DNA of 64,000 bases from Luzula sylvatica. Taxonomy: Eukaryota > Streptophyta > Magnoliopsida > Poales > Juncaceae. The translations under genes were made by a program, and so were the position numbers. Each line of letters opens with the position of its first letter. The first letter of the stretch is position 1. Shown one piece after another: positions 52,861-64,000 of the stretch. The notes beneath the pieces are model-generated. The model did no database searches. It was given only the letters and a program-made list of their open reading frames with translations, and was not told the DNA's origin. The DNA is taken from positions 30,119,054-30,183,053 of the forward strand of contig OX326957.1 in assembly GCA_946800325.1 (NCBI GenBank). Reading direction: 5' to 3'.

Positions 52861-55800
52861 AAACAATCTGTTTAGGCTTTGTGGAGTTAAAATAATGTAT
52901 TTTTAGATCATTTGAATCGTATCGTTTACTGCATAACCATTCACCAAAATTTACAAACACTAAGAAAGTTTGTTTTTCGATTCAAAACAATCTGTTTAGG
53001 CTTTGGGGAGTTCAAATAACGTATTTTTAGATCATTTGAATCGTGTCTTTTACTACATAACATTTCACCAAAATTTACAAACACGAAGAAAGTTTGTTTT
53101 TCGATTGAAAACAATTTGTTTATGCTTTGGGGAGTTCAAATAACGTATTTTTAGATCATTCGAATCGTATCTTTTACTACATAACATTTCACAAAAATTT
53201 ACAAACACTAGGAAAACTTGTTTTTCGATTCAAAACAATCTGTTTATGCTTTGGGGAGTTCAAATAACTTATTTTTAGATCATTTGAATCGTATCTTTTA
53301 CTACATAACGTTTCACCAAAATTTACGAACACTAAGAAAGTTTGTTTTTCGATTCAAAAGAATTTGTTTATGCTTTGGGGAGTTCAAATAACAATTTTAG
53401 ACCCTTTGAATCGTATCTTTTACTACATAACATTTCACCAAAATTTACAAACACTAAGAAAGTTTGTTTTTCGATTGAAAACAATTTGTTTATACTTTGG
53501 GGAGTTCAAATAACGTATTTTTAGATCATTTGAATCGTATCTTTTACAACATAACATTTCACCAAAATTTACAAACACAAAGAAAGTTTGTTTTTCGATT
53601 CAAAACAATTTGTTTATTCTTTGGGGAGTTCAAATAACGTATTTTTAGATCATTTGAATCGTATCTTTTACTACATAACATTTCACCAAAATTTACGAAC
53701 ACTACGAAAGTTCGTTTTTCGATTCAAAACTATTTGTTTATGCTTTGCGGAGTTCAAATAACGTAATTTTTGACCATTTGAATCGTATCTTTTACTACAT
53801 AACATTTCACCAAAATTTACAAACACAAAGAAAGTTTGTTTTTCGATTCAAAACAATTTGTTTATGCTTTGGGGAGTTCAAATAACGTAATTTTGGGCCA
53901 TTTGAATCGTATCTCTTACTACAGAACATTTCACAAAAATTTAGAAACACTGAGAAAGTTTGTTTTTCGATTCAAATTTTTTTTTTTATGCTTTGGGGAG
54001 TTCAAATAACATATTTTTAGACCATTTGAATCGTATCTTTTACTACATAACATTTCACCAAAACTTACAAACACTAAGAAAGTTTGTTTTTCGATTCAAA
54101 ACAATCGGTTTATGCTTTGGGGAGTTCAAATAACATATTTTTAGATCATTTGAATCGTATCTTTTTGTACCTAAAATTTCACCAAAATTTGCAAACACTA
54201 AGATAGTTTCTTTTTCGATTCAAACCAATTTGTTTATGCTTTGGGGAGTTCTAAGAACATATTTTTAGATCATTTGAATCGTATCTTTTACTACATAACT
54301 TTTCACCAAAATTTACAAACACTAAGGAAGTTTGTTTTTCGTTTCAAAACAATTTGTTTATGCTTTGGGGAGTTCAAATAACGTAATTTTAGACCATTTC
54401 AATCGTATCTTTTACTACTAATATTTCACCAAAATTTACAAACACTAAGAAAGTTTGTTTTTCGATTCAAAATAATTTTTCTATGCTTTGAGGAGTACAA
54501 ATAACATATTTTAGATCATTTGAATCGTATCTTCTACCACATTACATTTCCCCAAATTTGACAAACACTAAGAAAGTTTGTTTTTCGATTCAAAACAATC
54601 TGTTTAGGCTTTGTGGAGTTAAAATAATGTATTTTTAGATCATTTGAATCGTATCGTTTACTGCATAACCATTCACCAAAATTTACAAACACTAAGAAAG
54701 TTTGTTTTTCGATTGAAAACAATCTGTTTAGGCTTTGGGGAGTTCAAATAACGTATTTTTAGATCATTTGAATCGTGTCTTTTACTACATAACATTTCAC
54801 CAAAATTTACAAACACGAAGAAAGTTTGTTTTTCGATTGAAAACAATTTGTTTATGCTTTGGGGAGTTCAAATAACGTATTTTTAGATCATTCGAATCGT
54901 ATCTTTTACTACATAACATTTCACCAAAATTTACAAACACTAGGAAAACTTGTTTTTCGATTCAAAACAATCTGTTTATGCTTTGGGGAGTTCAAATAAC
55001 TTATTTTTAGATCATTTGAATCGTATCTTTTACTACATAACATTTCACCAAAATTTACAAACACTAAGAAAGTTTGTTTTTCGATTCAAAACAATTTGTT
55101 TATGCTTTGGGGAGTTCAAATAACATAATTTTAGACCATTTGAATCGTCTCTTTTACTACATAACATTTCACCAAAATTTACATACACTAAGAAAGTTTG
55201 TTTTTCGATTGAAAACAATTTGTTTATACTTTGGGGAGTTCAAATAACGTATTTTTAGATCATTTGAATCGTATCTTTTACTACATAACATTTCATCAAA
55301 ATTTACAAACACAAAGAAAGTTTGTTTTTCGATTCAAAACCATTTGTTTATGCTTTGGGCTGTTCAAATAACGTAATTTTGGACCATTTGAATCGTATCT
55401 CTTACTACACAACATTTCACCAAAATTTACAAACACTAAGAAAGTTTGTTTTTCGATTCAAAATAATCAGTTTAGGCTTCGGGGAGTTCAAATAACGTAT
55501 TTTTAGATCATTTGAATCGTATCGTTTACTGCATAACAATTCACCAAAATTTACAAACACATAGAAAGTTTGTTTTTCGATTCAAAACAATCTGTTTAGG
55601 CTTTGGGGAGTTCAAATAACGTATTTTTATATCATTTGAATCGTGTCTTTTACTACATAACATTTCACCAAAATTTACAAACACTAAGAAAGTTTGTTTT
55701 TCGATTGAAATCAATTTGTTTATGCTTTGGGGAGTTCAAATAACGTATTTTTAGATCATTTGAATCGTATCTTTTACTACATAACATTTCACCAAAATTT

Positions 55801-57930
55801 ACGAACACTACGAAAGTTCGTTTTTCGATTCAAAACTATTTGTTTATGCTTTGGGGAGTTCAAATAACGTAATTTTTGACCATTTGAATCGTATCTTTTA
55901 CTACATAACATTTCACCAAAATTTACAAACACAAAGAAAGTTTGTTTTTCGATTCAAAACAATTTGTTTATGCTTTGGGGAGTTCAAATAACGTAATTTT
56001 GGACCATTTGAATCGTATCTCTTACTACAGAACATTTCACAAAAATTTACAAACACTAAGAAAGTTTGTTTTTCGATTCAAAATTTTTTTTTTATGCTTT
56101 GGGGAGTTCAAATAACATATTTTTAGACCATTTGAATCGTATCTTTTACTACATAACATTTCACCAAAACTTACAAACACTAAGAAAGTTTGTTTTTCGA
56201 TTCAAAACAATCGGTTTATGCTTTGGGGAGTTCAAATAACATATTTTTAGATCATTTGAATCGTATCTTTTTGTACCTAAAATTTCACCAAAATTTACAA
56301 ACACTAAGATAGTTTGTTTTTCGATTCAAACCAATTTGTTTATGCTTTGGGGAGTTCTAAGAACATATTTTTAGATCATTTGAATCGTATCTTTTACTAC
56401 ATAACTTTTCACCAAAATTTACAAACACTAAGGAAGTTTGTTTTTCGTTTCAAAACAATTTGTTTATGCTTTGGGGAGTTCAAATAACGTAATTTTAGAC
56501 CATTTGAATCGTATCTTTTACTACTAACATTTCACCAAAATTTACAAACACTAAGAAAGTTTGTTTTTCGATTCAAAATAATTATTCTATGCATTGAGGA
56601 GTTCAAATAACATATTTTAGATCATTTGAATCGTATCTTCTACCACATTACATTTCCCCAAATTTGACAAACACTAAGAAAGTTTGTTTTTCGATTCAAA
56701 ACAATTTGTTTATGCTTTGGGGAGTTCAAATAACATAATTTTAGACCATTTGAATCGTCTCTTTTGCTACATAACATTTCACCAAAATTTACATACACTA
56801 AGAAAGTTTGTTTTTCGATTGAAAACAATTTGTTTATACTTTGGGGAGTTCAAATAACGTATTTTTAGATCATTTGAATCGTATCTTTTACTACATAACA
56901 TTTCATCAAAATTTACAAACACTAAGAAAGTTTGTTTTTCGATTCAAAACAATCTGTTTATGCTTTGGGGAGTTCAAATAACGTATTTTTAGATCATTTG
57001 AATCGTATCTTTTACAACATAACATTTCACCAAAATTTACAAACACAAAGAAAGTTTGTTTTTCGATTCGAAACAATTTGTTTATGCTTTGGGCTGTTCA
57101 AATATCGTAATTTTGGACCATTTGAATCGTATCTCTTACTACACAACATTTCACCAAAATTTACAAACACTAAGAAAGTTTGTTTTTCGATTCAAAATAA
57201 TCAGTTTAGGCTTCGGGGAGTTCAAATAACGTATTTTTAGATCATTTGAATCGTATCGTTTACTGCATAACAATTCACCAAAATTTACAAACACTAAGAA
57301 AGTTTGTTTTTCGATTCAAAACAATCTGTTTAGGCTTTGGGGAGTTCAAATAACGTATTTTTAAATAATTTGAATCGTGTCTTTTACTACATAACATTTC
57401 ACCAAAATTTACAAACACTAAGAAAGTTTGTTTTTCGATTGAAATCAATTTGTTTATGCTTTGGGGAGTTCAAATAACGTATTTTTAGATCATTTGAATC
57501 GTATCTTTTACTACATAACATTTCACCAAAATTTACGAACACTACGAAAGTTCGTTTTTCGATTCAAAACTATTTGTTTATGCTTTGGGGAGTTCAAATA
57601 ACGTAATTTTTGACCATTTGAATCGTATCTTTTACTACATAACATTTCACCAAAATTTACAAACACAAAGAAAGTTTGTTTTTCGATTCAAAACAATTTG
57701 TTTATGCTTTGGGGAGTTCAAATAACGTAATTTTGGACCATTTGAATCGTATCTCTTACTACACAACATTTCAAAAAAATTTACAAACACTAAGAAAGTT
57801 TGTTTTTCGATTCAAACATTTTTTCTTATGCTTTGGGGAGTTCAAATAACATATTTTTAGACCATTTGAATCGTATCTTTTACTACATAACATTTCACCA
57901 AAACTTACAAACACTAAGAAAGTTTGTTTT
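52861..57930. repeat. Family-II super-repeat, second copy
   Basis: This repeats 47.1-52.3 kb as described for the first copy. The match stops near 57,930, where the sequence switches to the aataatttttctatgcattgagg monomers found near 50,990 and 56,570. Its start near 52.3-52.9 kb can also be aligned to 48.2-48.8 kb at offset 4,088, so the two copies overlap in a 14-monomer sub-unit: ggagttaaaataatg recurs at about 48,795, 52,883, 54,615 and 58,082. One 14-monomer step is 1,732 bp. Confidence 0.84.
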
Positions 57931-60900
57931 TCGATTCAAAATAATTTTTCTATGCATTGAGGAGTTCAAATAACATATTTTAGATCATTTGAATCGTATC
58001 TTCTACCACATTACATTTCCCCAAATTTGACAAACACTAAGAAAGTTTGTTTTTCGATTCAAAACAATCTGTTTAGACTTTGTGGAGTTAAAATAATGTA
58101 TTTTTAGATCATTTGAATCGTATCGTTTACTGCATAACCATTCACCAAAATTTACAAACACTAAGAAAGTTTGTTTTTCGATTCAAAACAATCTGTTTAG
58201 GCTTTGGGGAGTTCAAATAACGTATTTTTAGATCATTTGAATCGTGTCTTTTACTACATAACATTTCACCAAAATTTACAAACACGAAGAAAGTTTGTTT
58301 TTCGATTGAAAACAATTTGTTTATGCTTTGGGGAGTTCAAATAACGTATTTTTAGATCATTCGAATCGTATCTTTTACTACATAACATTTCACCAAAATT
58401 TACAAACACTAGGAAAACTTGTTTTTCGATTCAAAACAATCTGTTTATGCTTTGGGGAGTTCAAATAACTTATTTTTAGATCATTTGAATCGTATCTTTT
58501 ACTACATAACATTTCACCAAAATTTACGAACACTAAGAAAGTTTGTTTTTCGATTCAAAACAATTTGTTTATGCTTTGGGGAGTTCAAATAACATAATTT
58601 TAGACCATTTGAATCGTCTCTTTTACTACATAACATTTCACCAAAATTTACATACACTAAGAAAGTTTGTTTTTCGATTGAAAACAATTTGTTTATACTT
58701 TGGGGAGTTCAAATAACGTATTTTTAGATCATTTGAATCGTATCTTTTACTACATAACATTTCATCAAAATTTACAAACACTAAGAAAGTTTGTTTTTCG
58801 ATTCAAAACAATCTGTTTATGCTTTGGGGAGTTCAAATAACGTATTTTTAGATCATTTGAATCGTATCTTTTACAACATAACATTTCACCAAAATTTACA
58901 AACACAAAGAAAGTTTGTTTTTCGATTCGAAACAATTTGTTTATGCTTTGGGCTGTTCAAATAACGTAATTTTGGACCATTTGAATCGTATCTCTTACTA
59001 CATAACATTTCACCAAAATTTACAAACACTAAGAAAGTTTGTTTTTCGATTCAAAATAATCAGTTTAGGCTTCGGGGAGTTCAAATAACGTATTTTTAGA
59101 TCATTTGAATCGTATCGTTTACTGCATAACAATTCACCAAAATTTACAAACACTAAGAAAGTTTGTTTTTCGATTCAAAACAATCTGTTTAGGCTTTGGG
59201 GAGTTCAAATAACGTATTTTTAAATAATTTGAATCGTGTCTTTTACTACATAACATTTCACCAAAATTTACAAACACTAAGAAAGTTTGTTTTTCGATTG
59301 AAATCAATTTGTTTATGCTTTGGGGAGTTCAAATAACGTATTTTTAGATCATTTGAATCGTATCTTTTACTACATAACATTTCACCAAAATTTACGAACA
59401 CTACGAAAGTTCGTTTTTCGATTCAAAACTATTTGTTTATGCTTTGGGGAGTTCAAATAACGTAATTTTTGACCATTTGAATCGTATATTTTACTACATA
59501 ACATTTCACCAAAATTTACAAACACAAAGAAAGTTTGTTTTTCGATTCAAAACAATTTGTTTATGCTTTGGGGAGTTCAAATAACGTAATTTTGGACCAT
59601 TTGAATCGTATCTCTTACTACACAACATTTCAAAAAAATTTACAAACACTAAGAAAGTTTGTTTTTCGATTCAAAATTTTTTTTTTATGCTTTGGGGAGT
59701 TCAAATAACATATTTTTAGACCATTTGAATCGTATCTTTTACTACATAACATTTCACCAAAACTTACAAACACTAAGAAAGTTTGCTTTTCGATTCAAAA
59801 CAATCGGTTTATGCTTTGGGGAGTTCAAATAACGTATTTTTAGATCATTTGAATCGTATCTTTTTGTACCTAAAATTTCACCAAAATTTACAAACACTAA
59901 GATAGTTTGTTTTTCGATTCAAACCAATTTGTTTATGCTTTGGGGAGTTCTAAGAACATATTTTTAGATCATTTGAATCGTATCTTTTACTACATAACTT
60001 TTCACCAAAATTTACAAACACTAAGGAAGTTTGTTTTTCGTTTCAAAACAATTTGTTTATGCTTTGGGGAGTTCAAATAACGTATTTTTAGACCATTTGA
60101 ATCGTATCTTTTACTACATAACATTTCACCAAAATTTACAAACACTAAGAAAGTTTGTTTTTCGATTCAAAATAATTTTTCTATGCTTTGAGGAGTTCAA
60201 ATAACATATTTTAGATCATTTGAATCGTATCTTCTACCACATTACATTTCCCCAAATTTGACAAACACTAAGAAAGTTTGTTTTTCGATTCAAAACAATC
60301 TGTTTAGGCTTTGTGGAGTTCAAATAATGTATTTTTAGATCATTTGAATCGTATCGTTTACTCCATAACAATTCACCAAAATTTACAAACACTAAGAAAG
60401 TTTGTTTTTCGATTCAAAACAATCTGTTTAGGCTTTGGGGAGTTCAAATAACGTATTTTTAGATCATTTGAATCGTTTCTTTTACTACATAAGATGTCAC
60501 CAAAATTTACAAACACGAAGAAAGTTTGTTTTTCGATTGAAAACAATTTGTTTATGCTTTGGGGAGTTCAAATAACGTATTTTTAGATCATTCGAATCGT
60601 ATCTTTTACTACATAACATTTCACCAAAATTTACAAACACAAAGAAAGTTTGTTTTTCGATTCGAAACAATTTGTTTATGCTTTGGGCTGTTCAAATAAC
60701 GTAATTTTGGACCATTTGAATCGTATCTCTTACTATACAACATTTGACCAAAATTTACAAACACTAAGAAAGTTTGTTTTTCGATTCAAAATAATCAGTT
60801 TAGGCTTTGGGGAGTTCAAATAACGTATTTTTAGATCATTTGAATCGTATCGTTTACTGCATAACATTTCACCAAAATTTACAAACACAAAGAAAGTTTG

Positions 60901-61200
60901 TTTTTCGATTCAAAACTATTTGTTTATGCTTTGGGGAGTTCAAATAACGTAATTTTAGACCATTTGAATGGTATCTTTTACTACATAACATTTCACCAAA
61001 ATTTACAAACACAAAGAAAGTTTGTTTTTCGATTCAAACAATTTGTTTATGCTTTGGGGAATTCAAATAACGTAATTTTGGACCATTTGAATCGTATCTC
61101 TTACTACACAACATTTCACCAAAATTTACAAACACTAAGAAAGTTTGTCTTTCGATTCAAAATAATTTTTTTATGCTCTGGGGAGTTCAAATAACATATT
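57931..61200. repeat. Family-II satellite, partial third super-copy
   Basis: This part re-uses pieces of the two copies before it. 58.08-58.5 kb matches 52.88-53.3 kb. 58.79-59.79 kb matches 56.93-57.93 kb at 1,860 bp (15 monomers), with cgattcgaaac at about 57,066 and 58,926. Toward the end the monomers become less regular, for example cataagatgtcacc near 60,490 and tactatacaacatttgacc near 60,732. The last tttaggc monomer is near 60,792. Confidence 0.78.
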
Positions 61201-64000
61201 TTTAGATCATTTGAATCGTATCTTTTACTACATAACATTTCACCAAAACTTACAAACACTAAGAAAGTTTGTTTTTCGATTCAAAACAATCTGTTTGTGC
61301 TTTCGGGAGTTCAAATAACGTTTTTTTAGATCATTTGAATCGTATCTTTTACTACCAAACATTTCACCAAAATTTAGAAACACTAAGATAGTTTGTTTTT
61401 CGATTCAAACCAATTTGTTTATGCTCTGGGGAGTTCTAAGAACATATTTTTAGATCATTTGAATCGTGTCTTTTACTACATAACTTTTCACCAAAATTTA
61501 CAATCACTAAGAAAGTTTGCTTTTCGTTTCAAAACAATCTGTTTATGCTTTGGGGAGTTCAAATAACGTAATTTTAGACCATTCGAATCGTATCTTTTAC
61601 TACATAACATTTAACCAAATTTAACAAACATTAAGAAAGTTTGTTTTTCGATTCAAAACAATCTGTTTGTGCTTTGGGGAGTTCAAATAACGTAATTTAG
61701 ACTATTTGAATCGTATCTTTTACTACATAACTTTTCACCAAAATTTACAAACAGTAAGAAAGTTTGTTTTTCGATTCAAAACAATCTGTTTATGCTTTGG
61801 GGAGTTCAAATAACGTAATTTTAGACCATTCTAATCGTATCTTTTACTACATAACATTTAACCAAAATTTACAAACAGTAAGAAAGTTTGTTTTTCGATT
61901 CAAAACAATTTGTTTATGCTTCGGGGAGTTCAAATAACGTATTTTTAGATCATTTGAATCTTATCTTTTACTACATAACTTTTCACCAAAATTTACAAAC
62001 ACTAACAAAGTTTGTTTTTTGTTCGAAAACCATCTGTTTATGCTTTGGGGAGTTCAAATAACGTAATTTTAGTCCATTTGAATCGTATCTTTTACTACAT
62101 AACATTTCACCAAATTTACAAACACTAAGAAAGGTTGTTTTTCGATTCAAAACAATTTGATTATGCTTTGAGGAGGTCAAATAACATATTTTTAGATTAT
62201 TTGAATCGTATCTTTTACTACATGACATTTCACCAAAATTTACAAACACTAAGAAAGTTTGTTTTTCGATTCAAAACAATATGTTTATGCTCTGGGGAGT
62301 TCAAATAACGTATTTTTAGATCATTTGAACCGTATCTTTTACTACATAACATTTCACCAAAATTTACAAACACTAAAAAAGTTTGTTATTAGATTCAAAA
62401 CAATTTGTTTGTGCTTTGGAGAGTTCTAAGAACATATTTTTAGATCATTTGAATTGTATCTTTTACTACATAACATTTCACCAAAATTTACAAACACTAA
62501 GAAAGTTTGTTTTTCGATTCAAAACAATTTGTTTATGCTTTGGGGAGTTCCAAGAACATATTTTTAGATCATTTGAATCGTATCTTTGAATACATAACTT
62601 TTCACCAAAATTAACAAACACTAAGAAAGTTTGTTTTTCGTTTCAAAACAATCTGTTTATGCTTTGGGGAGTTCAAATAACGTAATTTTGGACCATTTGA
62701 ATCGTATCTTTTAATACATAACATTTCACCAAAATTTACAAACACTAAGAAAGTTTATTTTTCGATTCAAAACAATTTGTTTATGCTTCGGGGAGTTCAA
62801 ATAACGTATTTTTAGATCATTTGAATCTTATCTTTTACTACATAACTTTTCACCAAAATTTACAAACACTAACAAAGTTTGTTTTTTGTTCGAAAACAAT
62901 CTGTTTATGCTTTGGGGAGTTCAAATAACGTAATTTTAGTCCATTTGAATCGTATCTTTTACTACATAACATTTCACCAAATTTACAAACACTACGAAAG
63001 TTTGTTTTTCGATTCAAAACAATTTGTTTACGCTTTGAGGAGTTCAAATAACATATTTTTAGATTATTTGAATCGTATCTTTTACTGCATGACATTTCAC
63101 CAAAATTTACAAACACTAAGAAAGTTTGTTTTTCGATTCAAAACAATTTGTTTATGCTTCGGGGAGTTCAAATAACGTATTTTTAGATCATTTGAATCTT
63201 ATCTTTTACTACATAGCTTTTCACCAAAATTTACAAACACTAACAAAGTTTGTTTTTTGTTCGAAAACAATCTGTTTATGCTTTGGGGAGTTCAAATAAC
63301 GTAATTTTGGACCATTTGAATCGTATCTTTTAATACATAACATTTCACCAAAATATACAAACACTAAGAAAGTTTATTTTTCGATTCAAAACAATTTGTT
63401 TATGCTTCGGGGAGTTCAAATAACGTATTTTTAGATCATTTGAATCTTATCTTTTACTACATAACTTTTCACCAAAATTTACAAACACTTACAAAGTTTG
63501 TTTTTTGTTCGAAAACAATCTGTTTATGCTTTGGGGAGTTCAAATAACATAATTTTAGTCCATTTGAATCGTATCTTTTACTACATGACATTTCACCAAA
63601 ATTTACAAACACTAAGAAAGTTTGTTTATCGATTCAAAACAATATGTTTATGCTCTGGGGAGTTCAAATAACGTATTTTTAGATCATTTGAACCGTATCT
63701 TTTACTACATAACATTTCACCAAAATTTACAAACACTAAAAAAGTTTGTTATTAGATTCAAAACAATTTGTTTGTGCTTTGGGGAGTTCTAAGAACATAT
63801 TTTTAGATCATTTGAATTGTATCTTTTACTACATAACATTTCACCAAATTTACAAACACTAAGAAAGTTTGTTTTTCGATTCAAAACAATTTGTTTATGC
63901 TTCGGGGAGTTCAAATAACGTATTTTTAGATCATTTGAATCTTATCTTTTACTACATAACTTTTCACCAAAATTTACAAACACTAACAAAGTTTGTTTTT
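61201..64000. repeat. Family-I-type satellite at the right end
   Basis: Family-I marks return: acaatcac with tttgcttttcg (about 61,500), cttatc with actaacaaag (about 61,950-62,010), and the aaaaaag/gttattag monomer at 62375 and 63738 (1,363 bp, 11 monomers minus 1 base). A local form, gttttttgttcgaaaac, recurs with gttcg at 62021, 62888, 63259 and 63507; the last step is a 248-bp dimer. The window ends inside a monomer, so the array continues beyond it. Confidence 0.82.

Larger units (their letters stand above)
1..64000. repeat. 124-bp AT-rich satellite array filling the window
   Basis: Every line of the window is a variant of one 124-bp unit in one orientation. With the unit set to begin at 'atttcacc', starts fall at 17, 141, 265 and 389, and the last start is at 63961. 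That is about 516 monomers with a net shift of about -40 bp. The by-eye consensus has 34 G or C in 124 (about 27%) and about three CpG (in cgattc, acgtat, atcgta). Most monomers differ from it by a handful of substitutions; length changes are mostly 1 bp. I found no inverted monomer, no transposon and no non-satellite insert. Arrays like this are typical of eukaryotic centromeric or heterochromatic DNA. Function and species are not shown by the sequence. The first 16 bases and the last 40 are partial monomers. Confidence 0.98.

Noticed and set aside
1..64000. CRISPR-like array of direct repeats
   Set aside because: There is no unique spacer between repeats; the whole 124-bp unit is repeated and the variation is graded. 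No cas gene is present.
1..64000. tttgggg in each monomer as a telomere-type repeat
   Set aside because: It occurs once per 124 bp, not in tandem, so it is not a telomere tract.
1..64000. TATA-like and T-rich stretches as promoters or terminators
   Set aside because: Such motifs are expected in a 27% GC repeat and occur in every monomer without an associated gene. Satellite transcription is possible but not shown.
1..64000. Transposable element, tRNA, rRNA or other unique insert
   Set aside because: I read through the window for breaks in the 124-bp phase. I found only small indels (1-2 bp in the cases examined) and whole-monomer gains or losses.
1..64000. A gene-encoded defence or other new protein system
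   Set aside because: No coding capacity is present, so any novelty here lies in repeat structure and not in proteins.

Overview
The whole 64 kb window is one uninterrupted tandem array of an AT-rich satellite DNA. I see no gene, RNA gene, transposon, CRISPR array or other unique sequence. The repeat unit is 124 bp, and all copies I read run head-to-tail in the same orientation. Phasing from the first full unit (position 17) to the last unit boundary (63961) gives about 516 monomers, with a net loss of about 40 bp from small indels. GC content of the by-eye consensus is about 27% (34 of 124). Such an array points to a eukaryotic nuclear genome, in a centromeric, pericentromeric or other heterochromatic block. 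I do not recognise the monomer as a named family, and I cannot tell plant from animal.

Layout. (I) About 1-33,350 is family-I array. It is built mainly from a 16-17 monomer higher-order repeat (1,983-2,108 bp), plus 12-, 11-, 10-, 8-, 5- and 2-monomer tandem duplications. Its largest event is a macro-duplication: 8,316-20,090 is repeated as 20,091-33,352, with 12 extra monomers in the second copy. (II) About 33,350-61,200 is family-II array. It is marked by variants such as tttaggc in place of tttatgc, and aggaaaa. It has 7-, 8-, 10-, 6/8- and 14-monomer periods, and a 5.57-5.82 kb super-repeat (about 47.1-52.3 kb and 52.9-57.9 kb). A family-I-like island sits inside it at about 37.5-40.5 kb. 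(III) About 61,200-64,000 returns to family-I type.

The short open reading frames (up to about 100 codons, both strands) are by-products of the repeat. Because 124 leaves remainder 1 when divided by 3, translation passes through all three frames every 372 bp and soon meets a stop. The features that may carry biology are the dyad symmetries within the monomer, the uneven conservation along it, and the nested record of unequal exchange in exact multiples of 124 bp.

All coordinates and offsets come from reading by eye. Block edges are accurate to about one monomer unless a diagnostic base is named. Long-read assembly of such arrays can collapse or expand copies, so copy numbers are as given in this sequence.
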